Positions 9,294 through 18,866 of a stretch of 62,716 nt of DNA are shown one piece after another (the first letter of the stretch is position 1; each line of letters begins with the position of its first letter). The notes below the pieces were generated by a model. That model did not search any database and had not been told where the DNA came from. It worked only from the letters and a program-made list of their open reading frames with translations. The position numbers and the translations under genes are program-made. This DNA is from Lactobacillus acetotolerans DSM 20749 = JCM 3825 (GTDB taxonomy: Bacteria; Bacillota; Bacilli; Lactobacillales; Lactobacillaceae): the NCBI RefSeq assembly GCF_001436775.1, contig NZ_AYZC01000002.1:1-62716 (forward strand). The letters are read 5' to 3'.

Positions 9294-10145
9294 ATGAAGA
9301 AATTTCTACAAAATAAAAAATTATTAACAACATTTATTATTATAATTATTGTTTTAGCAGTATTGGGAATCAGCGTTAATTTACGCAGAAAGCGTAACAC
9401 ACCACTTTTGATTCAAAGTTTTGGTAATGACATTGTAGCTGTTGGTGCACGAGTTGTTGACGTACCAGTTAGCCTTGTCTCAAACGGATTAAATAGTGCA
9501 CATTCCATTTTAAATACGCAAGAAGAAAATAATCACTTAAAAGATCAAGTTACTGATTTAGGACAGACTAAATCTAGAAATGCTAGCTTGGAAGCAGAAA
9601 ATAAACAATTAAAATCTGCCTTAAAATTAAAAAGTACTTTAACTAGTTATAGCATGGTTAATGCTTCCGTTATTTCTCGATCACCTGATAGTTGGTCTGA
9701 TTTACTTGTGATTAATAAAGGATCCACAGCAGGCATACGCAAGAATATGGCCGTAATGTGTGGCGGTGGTGTTATTGGGAGAGTTGTTGAAGTAAATGCA
9801 GCTTCTTCAAAAATCGAACTTATTACCACTACTGATAAATCAGCTAACCGTTTTTCTGTTCAAGCGAAAGCCGCAAATGGCAAAAATGTTCATGGGATTA
9901 TAACTGTGATATCAGGTAATAATTTAGCCTTTACTCAGGTTGTTGATAGCAATAAATTGAAACAGGGAACCAAGGTTTATACCAGTGGAATGGGTGGCAA
10001 TTCACCTAAAGGATTACTCATTGGGACTGTATCTTCTACTACGCATGATACGTTTGGTTTGTCTGATTTAATTAAAATTAATCCAGCTGGGGAAGTTAAT
10101 GATCCATCAGTAGTTACTGTCATTCAAAGGAAGGTGACAGGTTAA
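9294..10145 (+). CDS. mreC: Rod-shape determining protein MreC
   Basis: A bitopic membrane protein of the elongation complex, 283 residues. A short cytoplasmic N-terminus (KKFLQNKKLL) precedes one membrane helix at about 12-28. A coiled coil (about 70-112, rich in N, E and K) leads to the extracytoplasmic beta domain with SPDSWSDLLVINKGS. The TAA stop shares its last base with the mreD ATG (TAATG), so the two are translationally coupled. Confidence 0.95.
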   Translation: MKKFLQNKKLLTTFIIIIIVLAVLGISVNLRRKRNTPLLIQSFGNDIVAVGARVVDVPVSLVSNGLNSAHSILNTQEENNHLKDQVTDLGQTKSRNASLEAENKQLKSALKLKSTLTSYSMVNASVISRSPDSWSDLLVINKGSTAGIRKNMAVMCGGGVIGRVVEVNAASSKIELITTTDKSANRFSVQAKAANGKNVHGIITVISGNNLAFTQVVDSNKLKQGTKVYTSGMGGNSPKGLLIGTVSSTTHDTFGLSDLIKINPAGEVNDPSVVTVIQRKVTG

Positions 10146-10681
10146 TGCGTATTTTGCGAGAATGGATTTTGGCAATAGCACTGTTAGTTGCTTTAATTTT
10201 GGATGGAAGTATCTCTCTTTATCTGCACCAATTTATGGTTTATGGCAGTTACAATAGTGCCTGTCTACTTGTTCCAATTGGAATAATGCTAATTGCTTTA
10301 TTTGACGATACAAACGAAAAAGAAATTTGGCTTGCTTTAGGAACGGGGATTGTAGCTGATATTTATTTTCTCGGAATTATAGGAATCTATTCTGTATTTT
10401 TACCTTTAATTTGTTGGGCATGCCAAAAGGTTGCAAGATTTTTACCAGAAGTGTTTTGGGCAAGATTACTTGTGGTTTTGTTAGGAGTAATAATACTAAG
10501 TATTTATAGTTGGCTTATTTTAAGTATGGTAGGGATGATTTCTATATCTGATCATTTAATGCTTATTAGTTTAATTCCTACTGTAATTTGGTCATTAATT
10601 TTTACAGTTTTAACCTATTGGGTATGGGGCACTTTAGCCCGGGATTATCCATTTATGATTAACCTTGATGCTTATAGATAA
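10145..10681 (+). CDS. mreD: Rod-shape determining protein MreD
   Basis: A small polytopic protein of 178 residues with five or six hydrophobic helices spread over its length, as expected for MreD. It has little sequence conservation. The call rests on size, membrane topology and its position overlapping mreC by one base. It partners MreC in the elongation machinery. Its transcript ends at the strong hairpin at 10691-10719. Confidence 0.92.
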   Translation: MRILREWILAIALLVALILDGSISLYLHQFMVYGSYNSACLLVPIGIMLIALFDDTNEKEIWLALGTGIVADIYFLGIIGIYSVFLPLICWACQKVARFLPEVFWARLLVVLLGVIILSIYSWLILSMVGMISISDHLMLISLIPTVIWSLIFTVLTYWVWGTLARDYPFMINLDAYR

Positions 10682-10690
10682 GGTAATAAA

Positions 10691-10722
10691 AAAGCGTGAG
10701 ATTTTTAATCTCACGCTTTTCT
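10691..10722. terminator. Bidirectional terminator between mreD and the small reverse gene
   Basis: AAAGCGTGAGATT (10691-10703) pairs perfectly with AATCTCACGCTTT (10707-10719) around a TTT loop. T runs on one side and A runs on the other allow it to work for both converging genes. Confidence 0.9.
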
Positions 10723-10857
10723 TTAATTAAACATTCCTGCGTTAGCTAAAGCTCCTATGGTTCCTGCGATTACACCAAATAAAGTAATCACGGCCATTAA
10801 CCAAGCCATAAAAATTGTTAATTTTTGAAATCTAGATCTTTTCTTTTTACGTGCCAT
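10723..10857 (-). CDS. DUF4044-type small membrane protein, 44 residues
   Basis: Reverse-strand reading gives a 44-residue protein that starts MARKKKRSRFQK and ends ALANAGMFN. A basic head is followed by one hydrophobic helix (about residues 13-38). ATG at 10857 has GGAGGG about seven bases upstream, a strong site, and the gene ends at the shared terminator. This pattern matches the short DUF4044 family of Lactobacillales, recognised from memory. Function is unknown; the basic head and single helix suggest an inner-membrane protein with its N-terminus inside. It is easy to miss because of its length. Confidence 0.82.
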   Translation of the reverse strand: MARKKKRSRFQKLTIFMAWLMAVITLFGVIAGTIGALANAGMFN

Positions 10858-10948
10858 TAGCAACCCTCCTACTTGAAGATATTTTATCCTTGTTAATAGT
10901 TTTTTTCAATTGCAGAGTGGGTTAGAATAAAGATCATGGAGGAGAAAT

Positions 10949-11278
10949 ATGTTTTTAATTTTTTTAATTCCGTTTATTGGATTAGCTTTTGCGTTTTTAA
11001 TCAATAAAGTTTTCCCAAGAGCACAATTTCGTGGGTATGATGTGTTGCCATTTTTCTTTATTGCAGGTTGTAGCTTAATTACTTTACAATTAAAATTACC
11101 ATTATTTTTACCGTATGGTTTTTTTATTTATTTTATTCTAGTGATTATTGTGGCAATTAGTAGCGCAATTAAAAATAAAAACATTTCGTTAGGTAAGACA
11201 ATTCGAAAATTGTGGAACTATTTAACAGCTTGTACTTTATTTTGGTATATTGGCCTGCTTTTCTTTATGATAAAATAA
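10949..11278 (+). CDS. DUF3397 membrane protein
   Basis: A 109-residue protein with about four hydrophobic helices (MFLIFLIPFIG at the start, PFFFIAGCSLI near 47, a third near 72-90, a fourth at the C-terminus). It sits just upstream of mraZ, where many Lactobacillales carry a DUF3397 gene. ATG at 10949 follows GGAGGAG. Function unknown; a link to the envelope is suggested only by position between mre and dcw genes. A terminator at 11314-11347 separates it from mraZ. Confidence 0.78.
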   Translation: MFLIFLIPFIGLAFAFLINKVFPRAQFRGYDVLPFFFIAGCSLITLQLKLPLFLPYGFFIYFILVIIVAISSAIKNKNISLGKTIRKLWNYLTACTLFWYIGLLFFMIK

Positions 11279-11313
11279 TCCCCACCAATCTTTATGTTTA
11301 ATTTATAATTTTG

Positions 11314-11347
11314 AAGTCTTAGATTCATCTGAATTTAAGGCTTTTTT
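11314..11347 (+). terminator. Terminator after the DUF3397 gene
   Basis: A 13-pair stem (11314-11326 with 11331-11343, including two G-T pairs) with an ATCT loop runs into T residues. It isolates the dcw cluster from the genes upstream. Confidence 0.75.
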
Positions 11348-11387
11348 GCTTTTATATAAATAAGAAAAAAGTAAGAAATAATAAAAA

Positions 11388-11435
11388 TATAATCTTTTTT
11401 TCCACATAATGTGGTAGGAAGTGGTGAATTGTGGT
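11388..11435 (+). promoter_or_regulatory. mraZ promoter region with phased MraZ-type boxes
   Basis: GTGGT occurs at 11411, 11421 and 11431, exactly ten bases apart and on one face of the helix. The first copy is also the right arm of the inverted repeat CCACAT-A-ATGTGG (11402-11414). MraZ proteins are known to bind short tandem repeats of about this spacing before their own gene, so this is a likely autoregulatory operator of the dcw operon. A TATAAT lies at 11388-11393 with no clear -35, so the promoter position is uncertain. Confidence 0.7.
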
Positions 11436-11463
11436 AAATTATTCTTTGGAAGGGGGCTAGACC

Positions 11464-11895
11464 ATGTTCATGGGTGAATATCATCACAATCTTGATAGCA
11501 AGGGACGTTTAATTATACCAGCGAAACTTCGCGATCAGATTGGTAATAAGATGGTGTTTACTCGCGGAATGGAAGGCTGCATTTTTGGCTATACAATAGA
11601 TGTATGGCAGGAAATTGAAGCTAAATTAGCGAAACTTCCGTTGACTAAGAGAAATGCGCGTAATTTTACGCGTTTATTTTATTCTGGTGCGATGGAAAGC
11701 GAGTTCGACAAGCAAGGGCGTGTTAATCTGACCACGACATTAAAAAAACATGCCGGGCTTACGAAAGAATGTGTTATCGTGGGCGTTTCTAACCGAATAG
11801 AAATTTGGTCGAAGGAGCGTTGGGATAGCTTTGCTAAAGAAGCTAATGAAAACTACGATGACATCGCAGAAAATTTGGACGATATTGAACTGTAA
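11464..11895 (+). CDS. mraZ: Transcriptional regulator MraZ
   Basis: First gene of the dcw cluster, 143 residues, two AbrB-like swapped-hairpin repeats. The first half carries GEYHHNLDSKGRLIIPAKLR and the second EFDKQGRVNLTTTL, matching the paired DxKGR-type motifs of the family. It represses the cluster by binding repeats in its promoter, and candidate boxes lie 30-60 bases upstream. ATG at 11464 is chosen over the in-frame ATG at 11470 because GGAAGGGGG fits it better. rsmH follows after three bases. Confidence 0.96.
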   Translation: MFMGEYHHNLDSKGRLIIPAKLRDQIGNKMVFTRGMEGCIFGYTIDVWQEIEAKLAKLPLTKRNARNFTRLFYSGAMESEFDKQGRVNLTTTLKKHAGLTKECVIVGVSNRIEIWSKERWDSFAKEANENYDDIAENLDDIEL

Positions 11896-11898
11896 ATT

Positions 11899-12846
11899 AT
11901 GGAATTCAAACACACCAGTGTACTTCTACACGAAACTATAGATAATTTGAAACCAAAAAACGATGGTCTTTATGTAGACGCAACGTTTGGTGGCGGCGGA
12001 CATGCTAAATATTTGCTTAGCAAAATTGATTCAGGTACGCTTGTTGGTTTTGATCAAGATGAATACGCAATAAAATCTGCAAAGTTAAACTTTGCTAGTT
12101 TATTGAAGTCTGATAGTGATCCTAAGTTAAAACTTGTACATGACAACTTTAGTCATTTGGAAAGTAATTTGGTTAAGCTGGGTTACACAACTGGCATTGA
12201 TGGAATATATTATGACTTAGGAGTATCTTCACCACAATTTGATCAGGCAGGACGCGGTTTTTCATACCGTTTTAATGCCCGGTTAGATATGCGGATGGAC
12301 CAAAGTCAAGATCTTGATGCTTACCAATTAGTGAATAATTTGAGTCAAAAGGACTTAGCTAATATTTTGTATAAGTACGGTGATGAGAAATTTTCTCGTC
12401 AAATAGCTCACCAAATTGTTGAGAGAAGAAGAAAGAAACCAATTGAAACTACGTTTAAATTGGTGGATGTAATTAAAGATGCAATACCAGCATTTGCACG
12501 AAGGACTGGAGGACACCCAGCTAAGAAAACTTTTCAAGCTCTTAGGGTGGCTGTAAATGATGAACTTGATGTATTGAGAGAATCTCTTGAGGAAGCAGTC
12601 AAGTTACTTCGTCCTCAAGGTCGAATAAGTGTAATTACTTTTCAGTCTGATGAAGACAAAATCGTGAAAAATATTTTTAAGAAGTATTCTGAGGTTGAAG
12701 TCCCACGGGGGATGCCAATGATTCCTGATAGCTTAAAGCCGAAGCTTCGTTTGGTTAACCGTAAACCTATTAGGGCCTCACAATCAGAGTTGGATAACAA
12801 CAACCGCTCACACAGTGCAAAACTACGAGTTGCGGAGAAAGTATAA
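11899..12846 (+). CDS. rsmH: 16S rRNA m4C1402 methyltransferase RsmH
   Basis: An S-adenosylmethionine enzyme of 315 residues that methylates N4 of C1402 in 16S rRNA. The SAM-binding motif DATFGGGGHAKYLL is near 26-40, and LVGFDQDEYAI and YYDLGVSSPQFD follow. The C-terminal TFQSDEDKIVKNIFK is also typical. It was formerly called MraW. It is the second dcw gene. No ribosome site is separate from the mraZ end, so coupling is likely. Confidence 0.97.
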   Translation: MEFKHTSVLLHETIDNLKPKNDGLYVDATFGGGGHAKYLLSKIDSGTLVGFDQDEYAIKSAKLNFASLLKSDSDPKLKLVHDNFSHLESNLVKLGYTTGIDGIYYDLGVSSPQFDQAGRGFSYRFNARLDMRMDQSQDLDAYQLVNNLSQKDLANILYKYGDEKFSRQIAHQIVERRRKKPIETTFKLVDVIKDAIPAFARRTGGHPAKKTFQALRVAVNDELDVLRESLEEAVKLLRPQGRISVITFQSDEDKIVKNIFKKYSEVEVPRGMPMIPDSLKPKLRLVNRKPIRASQSELDNNNRSHSAKLRVAEKV

Positions 12847-12859
12847 AGAGGGAAATGCA

Positions 12860-13222
12860 ATGGCTGATAGTTCGGCAAGAAGAGTAGAATTTAAACCAAA
12901 TAAACAGACTAAGCCTAATCGCAGACAAAGAATAGTTCTTGATCCTCACCGAGTCGCTTGGACAGGTTTAGAAAAAACTTTGCTTATTCTAGGAACCGTC
13001 ATAACTTTAGGTATGATGACATTTTTAGTTTCTTCTAGTATTTCTGCAACTTCGGCTCAGCACGAGCTGACCAATGTTCAACAGTCAGTTACCAAGGAGC
13101 AAAATAAAGTTACCGATTTGCGTCAAGAAATTGGTGAGTTAACTTCAAGTGCAAGAATGAATAAAATTGCACGTGATAAAGGGTTAACTTTGATTGAAAA
13201 AAACATTAGGACAATTCACTAA
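12860..13222 (+). CDS. ftsL: Cell division protein FtsL
   Basis: A bitopic divisome protein, 120 residues. A basic cytoplasmic head of about 50 residues precedes one membrane helix (TLLILGTVITLGMMTFLV) and a short external coiled coil (HELTNVQQSVTKEQNKVTDLRQ). An upstream in-frame start at 12815 would lie inside rsmH and has no ribosome site. ATG at 12860 follows AGAGGGA and is preferred. It overlaps the PBP gene by one base. Sequence conservation is low, but size, topology and position are decisive. Confidence 0.93.
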   Translation: MADSSARRVEFKPNKQTKPNRRQRIVLDPHRVAWTGLEKTLLILGTVITLGMMTFLVSSSISATSAQHELTNVQQSVTKEQNKVTDLRQEIGELTSSARMNKIARDKGLTLIEKNIRTIH

Positions 13223-15387
13223 TGAAGAAAAACATTAGTAATTTAAAATTAAAAAGATCCAAAGCCCACGGCTACCGCTTTACGGTGGGGAGATTTCTCC
13301 AATTAGCTGTGGCTTTGGTTTTTCTTGTATTTGCAGCTAGATTTTTGTATATAGGTATATCAAAGACTGTTAATGGCCAGGATCTATCTAAACGTACTGA
13401 ACAATTATATAAACGCAACCAAATTTTAAAGGCTACGCGTGGTACTATTTATGATCGTAATGGTTTAGCAGTTGCAGAAGATTCGCATCTTTATACTGTT
13501 TATGCGATTTTAGATAAATCTTCAATTAACTACAAAGATAAACCAGAGTATGTGCTAAATAAAAAGAAGACTGCTAGTAAGTTGGCAAAAGTTTTACCAC
13601 TTTCGACCAGTAAAATTTTGAAATACTTAAATCCAAAGAAGAAAGCATTTCAAGTTCAATTTGGGACCGCTGGTAGTGGATTAAGCAAAGACCAAAAAGA
13701 TAAGATTGATGCAATGAAACTTCCTGGCATTAAGTTCTTAGAAACGCCGGCGCGGCTCTATCCAAATGGTAATTTTGCTTCCCATACGGTTGGTTTAGCC
13801 CAACCTGAATATGATAAGAAAACTGGCACGCAGAATTTAGTTGGAACAATGGGATTAGAAGCTTGGTATAATAACACTTTATCGGGGAAAGATGGTTACC
13901 AAATTTCTTCGGTAGATGCATCTAATTACCAAACACCAAATAATGAACAAAATTATAAGCCAGCTAAAAACGGAAATGATTTATACTTAACAATTGATTC
14001 GCAACTGCAAAACTATTTGGAAGATAGAATGACGGATGTGCAAAAGACATATAATCCAGTTGATTTAACTGCCGTAGTTGAAGATATGAAGACTGGTAAA
14101 ATTTTAGCTGCATCTCAGCGTCCGACTTTTAATCCGCAAACAAAAAAGGATTTGAATAAATCTTATCGTAATATTTTGGTTCAAGATTCTTTTGAACCAG
14201 GTTCTGTATTTAAAGTCTTAACTTTGTCTGCCTCCGTTAATAGTGGTAACTATCATCCCAACCAGTATTACAATTCTGGGTCAGTGACTATTAATGGCAC
14301 AACTATCCATGATTGGCAGACAAGTGGTTGGGGAAGTATCCCGTTCTCACAGGCATTTCCAAGATCGAGTAATACCGGATTTGTTCACATTGAACGCCAA
14401 ATGGGTGCAAAAACTTGGCGTGAGTATCTGAATAGATTCCATATCGGTAAGAAAACTGGTGTTACCTTGCCAGGAGAACAACCAGGATTAATTGCATTTA
14501 AATCACCAATTGATCAAGCTGTAACCAGTTTTGGGCAAGGCATCAATGTGAACGTTATGCAAATGATGCAGGCATACAGCAGTCTTGCTAATAATGGGCA
14601 AATGGTTAAACCACAGTATGTAGATAAAATTACTGATTCAGATGGTAAAACACTAAACGGTTACCAAATTAAAAAAGTAGGACAACCTGTTTATTCACCT
14701 TCAACCCGTAAGGTTGTACTTGATAACATGAAACGGGTATTAAATAAGAAGATTGGTACAGGATATGCTTACAAGATGAGTGGTGATAGTATCGCCGTTA
14801 AAACTGGTACTGCACAAATTGCTAATCCTAAGGGTGGAGGATACCTGAAAGGAAATAGTAATTATATCTTTTCTGTTGTCGGTGTAACCCCTGCAGATCA
14901 TCCCCGCTATTGTATTTACTTAACGATAAAGCAGCCGCGGCGCATGACTAAACCCGCTGAAACAATTTTATCTTCAATTTTCAAGCCAGTAATGAGCAGG
15001 GTCATTTTAATGTCTAAGAGTACGGAAAATGACTCGACAACTGTTACGGTACCTAAACTAAAGGGTATGTCTTATTCAGCAGCTGAGAAGAAAGCACAAA
15101 GTGTTGGTCTTTCAATTGTAAAAATTGGTAGTGGTAAAAAGGTAACCGATCAATTATATAAAGAAGGGCAAAAACAGGAGTCTGGTGGCCATATATTTGT
15201 TTTAACGTCGGGTAAGATCACGTGTCCGAATATGAAAGGCTGGTCCTTTGATGATCTGCATCAATTTGCCAGTTTGGCAGACGTAAAACTTAGTGTTAAA
15301 GGAAATGGCAATGTACAGAGTCAGAGTATTAAACCAGGTGCCGTGTTGAAGTCCGGTGCAAGAATAAAAATTAATTTAAAGGAGTAG
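13222..15387 (+). CDS. ftsI: Division transpeptidase, PBP2X/FtsI type with PASTA domains
   Basis: A class B penicillin-binding protein of 721 residues that crosslinks septal peptidoglycan. A membrane anchor is near 28-48, then the dimerisation domain with RGTIYDRNG. The transpeptidase domain has the nucleophile S328 in SVFK, SSN at 382-384 and KTGT at 527-530. Two PASTA repeats fill about 590-721 ([17 protein letters not shown], then [12 protein letters not shown]). The PASTA tail identifies the PBP2X-like division enzyme rather than an elongation PBP. All catalytic motifs are intact. Confidence 0.95.
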   Translation: MKKNISNLKLKRSKAHGYRFTVGRFLQLAVALVFLVFAARFLYIGISKTVNGQDLSKRTEQLYKRNQILKATRGTIYDRNGLAVAEDSHLYTVYAILDKSSINYKDKPEYVLNKKKTASKLAKVLPLSTSKILKYLNPKKKAFQVQFGTAGSGLSKDQKDKIDAMKLPGIKFLETPARLYPNGNFASHTVGLAQPEYDKKTGTQNLVGTMGLEAWYNNTLSGKDGYQISSVDASNYQTPNNEQNYKPAKNGNDLYLTIDSQLQNYLEDRMTDVQKTYNPVDLTAVVEDMKTGKILAASQRPTFNPQTKKDLNKSYRNILVQDSFEPGSVFKVLTLSASVNSGNYHPNQYYNSGSVTINGTTIHDWQTSGWGSIPFSQAFPRSSNTGFVHIERQMGAKTWREYLNRFHIGKKTGVTLPGEQPGLIAFKSPIDQAVTSFGQGINVNVMQMMQAYSSLANNGQMVKPQYVDKITDSDGKTLNGYQIKKVGQPVYSPSTRKVVLDNMKRVLNKKIGTGYAYKMSGDSIAVKTGTAQIANPKGGGYLKGNSNYIFSVVGVTPADHPRYCIYLTIKQPRRMTKPAETILSSIFKPVMSRVILMSKSTENDSTTVTVPKLKGMSYSAAEKKAQSVGLSIVKIGSGKKVTDQLYKEGQKQESGGHIFVLTSGKITCPNMKGWSFDDLHQFASLADVKLSVKGNGNVQSQSIKPGAVLKSGARIKINLKE

Positions 15388-15391
15388 CATT

Positions 15392-16351
15392 ATGCCATTT
15401 AGCATCATTGCATTAGTTAGTTCGTTAGTTTTAACCGCAATCTTTTTACCATGGTTGATTATTTTTATGCGTTCACACCATGAAGGACAGGAAATTCGTG
15501 ATGAAGGACCAAAGTGGCATAAAAAGAAAAATGGAACACCCACGATGGGCGGGGTCATTTTTATCCTTGCCGCAACTATTTCTACTGTTTGGGTAACAGC
15601 GTGGCAGCATCAATTAAATAAAACTGTTTGGATTTTACTTATCAGTCTTCTAGGTTATGGAATCATAGGTTTCCTTGATGATGGGATTAAGTTATACTAC
15701 AAACGAAACCTAGGACTTCGTGCTTGGCAAAAATTATCGTTGCAAATTATCATTGCAATTGTAATCGTAATGATTGCTGCATCTGATAATTTCAAGTTTG
15801 GTTTATTTATTCCATTTATAGGGGTGGTAAATAATGTTGTGTTATTTACTGTTTTCATTATTCTCTGGTTAGTTGGTTTTTCTAACGCGGTTAATTTATC
15901 AGATGGACTAGATGGATTAGCAACAGGTTTATCTATCATTGCTTATGGAACTTATGCTTACTTGGCTTTTAAGCAAAATAATTTTGCTATTCTTGTTTTT
16001 TGTATGAGTGTAATTGGCGGTTTAATTACTTTCTTTATATTTAACCATAAGCCTGCGAAGATCTTTATGGGCGATGCTGGTTCATTGGCTCTAGGTGGTG
16101 GTCTTGCTGCTGTAAGTATTTTCTTAAATAGACCATGGTCGCTGTTACTAGTTGGGATCGTCTTTGTTTGTGAGACGGCCAGTGTAATTCTGCAAGTTAT
16201 TTCTTTCCAAACAACTGGTAAGCGCATCTTTAAAATGACACCTATTCACCACCACTTTGAAATGTTAGGCTGGTCTGAGTGGAAAGTAGATATTGTCTTT
16301 TGGATAGTTGGCTTAATTGGCAGTATTTTGTATTTAATAATTTGGGGTTAA
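15392..16351 (+). CDS. mraY: Phospho-MurNAc-pentapeptide translocase MraY
   Basis: An integral membrane enzyme that makes lipid I on undecaprenyl phosphate. The 319 residues form about ten helices. Signature segments are present: [41 protein letters not shown] and TPIHHHFEM, covering the catalytic Asp and His cluster. It lies four bases after the PBP gene with GGAG upstream of the ATG. Confidence 0.98.
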   Translation: MPFSIIALVSSLVLTAIFLPWLIIFMRSHHEGQEIRDEGPKWHKKKNGTPTMGGVIFILAATISTVWVTAWQHQLNKTVWILLISLLGYGIIGFLDDGIKLYYKRNLGLRAWQKLSLQIIIAIVIVMIAASDNFKFGLFIPFIGVVNNVVLFTVFIILWLVGFSNAVNLSDGLDGLATGLSIIAYGTYAYLAFKQNNFAILVFCMSVIGGLITFFIFNHKPAKIFMGDAGSLALGGGLAAVSIFLNRPWSLLLVGIVFVCETASVILQVISFQTTGKRIFKMTPIHHHFEMLGWSEWKVDIVFWIVGLIGSILYLIIWG

Positions 16352-16362
16352 TAAGATAAAAG

Positions 16363-17742
16363 ATGAAACAGATCGACACGTATAAAGGTAAAAATGTTTT
16401 AGTTTTGGGTCTTGGTAAGAGTGGCTTCGCTGTAAGTAAATTATTACTTAAATTAGGTGCAAAATTAACTTTGAATGATAAAGCTAATTTGAATAATAAT
16501 GCTAATGCAAAAAAGCTGGCAAAGCTTGGAGTTCATGTTATTGGCGGACATCATCCGGTAGAATTACTTGATCAAGAGCACTTTGATTATTTTGTTAAAA
16601 ATCCGGGTATTCCTTATGAAAACCCAATGGTTAAAAAAGCAGAAGAATTAAAAATACCGATTATTACTGAACCTGAAATTGCTTTAAGTGTTAGCGATGC
16701 TCCTTATGTTTGTGTCACGGGATCAAATGGTAAGACCACTACGGTAATGCTTACCCAAAGGATTCTTGATCGGCATTTACAGAAGACGGGTCATCACGCT
16801 TACGCTGTTGGTAATATTGGTGTACCTATTTCAGAAGTTGTCCCCAAAGCTACAAAGGATGATATTTTAGTTGTAGAAATTTCTAGTTTCCAATTACTGG
16901 GAGTAACTGATATCGATCCAAAGGTTGCTGCAATTGTGGATATTTATAATCACGTTCATCTGGACTACCACAAAACATTTGCTAATTACGTGAATGCAAA
17001 ACTAAATGTAACCCGAACTCAAACCGCTGATGATTATTTCATTGCTAATTTTGACCAAAAAAATATTTTAGCCAAAGAAAAAGCTACGACTAAGGCTAAA
17101 ATTCAAACATTTTCAGAAAAAGATCCGAATGCTGATTATTTCATTGGCAAGAATTACCTTGAGAGTAAAAAAGAAAAGATTATGAAAATTTCTGACATAA
17201 AGTTACCGGGAGTTCATAATCAACAAAATGCGTTAGTAGCCATTGCTATTTCTAAGTTAATGGGTGCCGATAATGAGGATATTCAAGCTGTTCTTAGCAC
17301 CTTTACTGGTGCCAAACACCGTTTGCAATATGTTATGACTTTAGATGGAAGAAAAGTTTATAATGACTCAAAGTCAACCGACATTGAAGCCGCTAAGGTT
17401 GCGATTTCTTCCTTTGATTCTCCTGTGGTTTTAATTGCCGGTGGGCTTGACCGTGGTTTTACCTTTGATACTCTGGTTCCTGTATTAAAAAAATATGTTA
17501 AGGCAATTGTCTTATATGGCGAAACCAAATACCTTTTGGCAGATGCTGCCAGAAAGGCTGGTATTAAAGATATTGTGATTGAAAACATTCTGCAGGAAGC
17601 CGTTCCGAAAGCATATGAATTAACCAAACCGGGGGATGTTCTATTATTTTCACCCGCATGTGCTTCGTGGGATCAATTCAAGACTTTTGAAAAACGTGGA
17701 GATTATTTTGTAAACTTTGTTAAGGATTTGAAGACTAAATAA
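16363..17742 (+). CDS. murD: UDP-MurNAc-L-alanine:D-glutamate ligase
   Basis: A cytoplasmic Mur ligase, 459 residues, that adds D-glutamate to UDP-MurNAc-Ala. The N-terminal Rossmann region has VLGLGKSGFAVSKLL, the P-loop VTGSNGKTTT is at about 118-127, and ND-SKSTD-IEA (near 333-341) and FSPACASWDQF (near 430) are typical of MurD. The protein is full length. murG follows after one base. murC, murE and murF are absent here and must lie elsewhere. Confidence 0.97.
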   Translation: MKQIDTYKGKNVLVLGLGKSGFAVSKLLLKLGAKLTLNDKANLNNNANAKKLAKLGVHVIGGHHPVELLDQEHFDYFVKNPGIPYENPMVKKAEELKIPIITEPEIALSVSDAPYVCVTGSNGKTTTVMLTQRILDRHLQKTGHHAYAVGNIGVPISEVVPKATKDDILVVEISSFQLLGVTDIDPKVAAIVDIYNHVHLDYHKTFANYVNAKLNVTRTQTADDYFIANFDQKNILAKEKATTKAKIQTFSEKDPNADYFIGKNYLESKKEKIMKISDIKLPGVHNQQNALVAIAISKLMGADNEDIQAVLSTFTGAKHRLQYVMTLDGRKVYNDSKSTDIEAAKVAISSFDSPVVLIAGGLDRGFTFDTLVPVLKKYVKAIVLYGETKYLLADAARKAGIKDIVIENILQEAVPKAYELTKPGDVLLFSPACASWDQFKTFEKRGDYFVNFVKDLKTK

Positions 17743-17743
17743 A

Positions 17744-18850
17744 ATGAGAGTTATTTTTACAGGTGGCGGCACTGGTGGCCACATTTATCCAATTATGGCA
17801 ATTATTGAACGTTTAAAACAACGCAAGATTTCAACAAACGATGAGATTCTATTTGTTGGTACGAAAAAAGGCTTAGAGTCAAAAATTGTCCCTGCTGCAG
17901 GAGTCAATTTCAAGACAATACGGATTCAAGGTTTTAATCGCAAACACCTATTAAAGAATTTTGAAACAATTGAATTATTTATCCGTGCTACCAAAAAAGC
18001 TAAAGAAATTTTACGTGATTTCAAACCAGATGTTGTTGTTGGTACCGGTGGCTACGTAAGTGGTGCTATGGTTTATGAAGCTGCTAAAATGCATATTCCA
18101 ACTATGATTCATGAATCTAATTCAGTAGTTGGTGTGGCTAATAAATTTTTGGGTCACTACGTTGACAAGATTTGTTACACATTTGATGATGCTGCTAATC
18201 AATTTTCAGAGAAGAAAAAATTGGTTAAAACGGGTAACCCACGCTCACAGCAGGTTCTTAGTTTACATGAAAAAGAAATAGATTTGCAGAGTAAGTGGGG
18301 ATTAAATCCCAAGATTCCAACTGTTCTCGTATTTGGTGGTTCTCGTGGAGCACTTGCAATTAATAGAATAATGCTTAAATCACTGTTGCAATTAAAGAAG
18401 AAACCATACCAAATTATTTGGGCAACAGGAACCTATTACTATGACGCAGTTCAGAAGAAGTTAAAGGATATCGATTATGGTCAAAATATTAAAATTTTAC
18501 CGTATATTCAAGATATGCCTGCACTTTTACCAGAGATGACCTGTGTAGTTTCTCGATCTGGAGCAACTAGCATTGCTGAGTTTACGGCTTTAGGCGTCCC
18601 CGCAATTTTAATTCCGAGTCCTAACGTAACGCATAATCACCAGATGAAGAATGCGGTTGATCTTGAGAAGGCCGGTGCTGCATTGGTTATTCCTGAAAAT
18701 GATTTGAATCCCAATAACTTTATTTCCTCTATTGATCATATTTTGTTAGACGAAAAATATGCTGAAGAAATGAGCAAAGCTTCCAAAGCTTTGGGTGTTC
18801 CAAATGCATCAGATCAGGTAATTAAAGTTATGGAAGAAATTTCCCGCTAG
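17744..18850 (+). CDS. murG: Lipid II synthase MurG
   Basis: A peripheral GT-B glycosyltransferase, 368 residues, that adds GlcNAc to lipid I. The N-terminal glycine loop GGGTGGHIYP (7-16), HESNSVVGVANK, VFGGSRGALAINR and the acceptor-domain RSGATSIAEFTALGVPAILIPSP are all present. Gene order murD-murG-divIB is standard for Lactobacillales. Confidence 0.98.
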   Translation: MRVIFTGGGTGGHIYPIMAIIERLKQRKISTNDEILFVGTKKGLESKIVPAAGVNFKTIRIQGFNRKHLLKNFETIELFIRATKKAKEILRDFKPDVVVGTGGYVSGAMVYEAAKMHIPTMIHESNSVVGVANKFLGHYVDKICYTFDDAANQFSEKKKLVKTGNPRSQQVLSLHEKEIDLQSKWGLNPKIPTVLVFGGSRGALAINRIMLKSLLQLKKKPYQIIWATGTYYYDAVQKKLKDIDYGQNIKILPYIQDMPALLPEMTCVVSRSGATSIAEFTALGVPAILIPSPNVTHNHQMKNAVDLEKAGAALVIPENDLNPNNFISSIDHILLDEKYAEEMSKASKALGVPNASDQVIKVMEEISR

Positions 18851-18866
18851 AAAGTAGGTGAGACAG

